A stretch of DNA of 64,000 nt from the NCBI GenBank assembly GCA_017626295.1, contig JAGAJB010000017.1, positions 86,320 to 150,319 of the forward strand, given 5' to 3'. Within the stretch, counting starts at the first letter, position 1. Every line of letters starts with the position of its first letter. The stretch is from Clostridia bacterium. Its GTDB lineage: Bacteria; Bacillota; Clostridia; Oscillospirales; Acutalibacteraceae. The position numbers were made by a program, and so were the translations under genes. Of the stretch, positions 63,925 to 64,000 are shown in pieces. The notes under the pieces are model-generated. The model was not told the DNA's origin. It saw only the letters and a program-made list of their open reading frames with translations, and made no database searches.

Positions 63925-64000
63925 TTAGGTAACAAACTGATTTCGTTTTTCAAGCGGAGTCAGTTTTGTTTTTAATTGAATTCTTTCATTGTTGTAAAAG
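63925..64000 (-). mobile_element. IS3-family transposase, C-terminal fragment (rest off window)
   Basis: The minus strand reads FYNNERIQLKTKLTPLEKRN then QFVT and a stop, the typical C terminus of IS3/IS150 OrfB (DDE) transposases. The remaining gene runs past the right edge, so completeness cannot be judged. 63834-63924 holds the IS end and no gene. Confidence 0.85.

Overview
The window looks like a chromosome segment of an anaerobic, low-to-moderate GC Gram-positive bacterium of the class Clostridia, most like gut Oscillospirales/Ruminococcaceae. Evidence: Firmicutes housekeeping gene order (ffh-rpsP-khpA-rimM-trmD; infC-rpmI-rplT; topA-trmFO-rnc-smc-ftsY; yqfC-yqfD-phoH-ybeY-dgkA-era-recO), AGGAGG-type ribosome binding sites, a tryptophan T-box, an L20-type leader, and sporulation-associated genes (ylbJ, yqfC, yqfD). 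The lineage call is inference from gene content only.

Layout. 1-3.1 kb: 3' end of ffh, S16, KhpA, RimM, TrmD. 3.3-5.7 kb: an orphan HPr gene, a hairpin-rich intergenic repeat and uvrC. 5.7-9.3 kb: rsmD, coaD, a coiled-coil protein and a PASTA pseudokinase. 9.3-10.6 kb: infC-rpmI-rplT behind a structured leader, with infC starting at an AUC codon. 10.6-23.3 kb: a long forward block of RNA modification, DNA processing, SRP and chromosome genes. 23.2-29.2 kb: a lipoprotein on the minus strand, then a duplicated membrane-anchored exported protein coupled to a fused ABC transporter. 29.3-45 kb: sugar-related genes (MocA-type oxidoreductase, BadF-type kinase, GH4, fucose-isomerase-like, GH29 and GH27 enzymes), a T-box-controlled stand-alone trpB, a MATE exporter and several small membrane proteins. 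45.3-47.3 kb: an MNT/HEPN pair and a long PRPP synthase. 47.5-56.7 kb: ylbJ, yqfC, yqfD, phoH, ybeY, dgkA, era, a YqzL-like small gene, recO and mutS2. 56.7-57.6 kb: non-coding, with two repeat families and a strongly folded candidate small RNA. 57.6-63.8 kb: a 49-residue gene, a frameshifted multidomain surface protein, a YwqG-like protein, a VanY peptidase and two lipoproteins. The right edge enters the 3' end of an IS3-family transposase gene.

The most unusual signals are non-coding. A three-copy intergenic element is made of tiny hairpins with different stems, threaded on a constant ATATCGC linker. An RNA-like unit at 57403-57584 has its own promoter, a 17-bp closing stem, a symmetric internal bubble, an upper stem and a UUCG terminator, and it precedes a tiny gene. 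Several genes (infC, the SpoU-type methyltransferase, phoH, the 23.2 kb lipoprotein) also have a good ribosome binding site but no AUG, GUG or UUG at the expected place.
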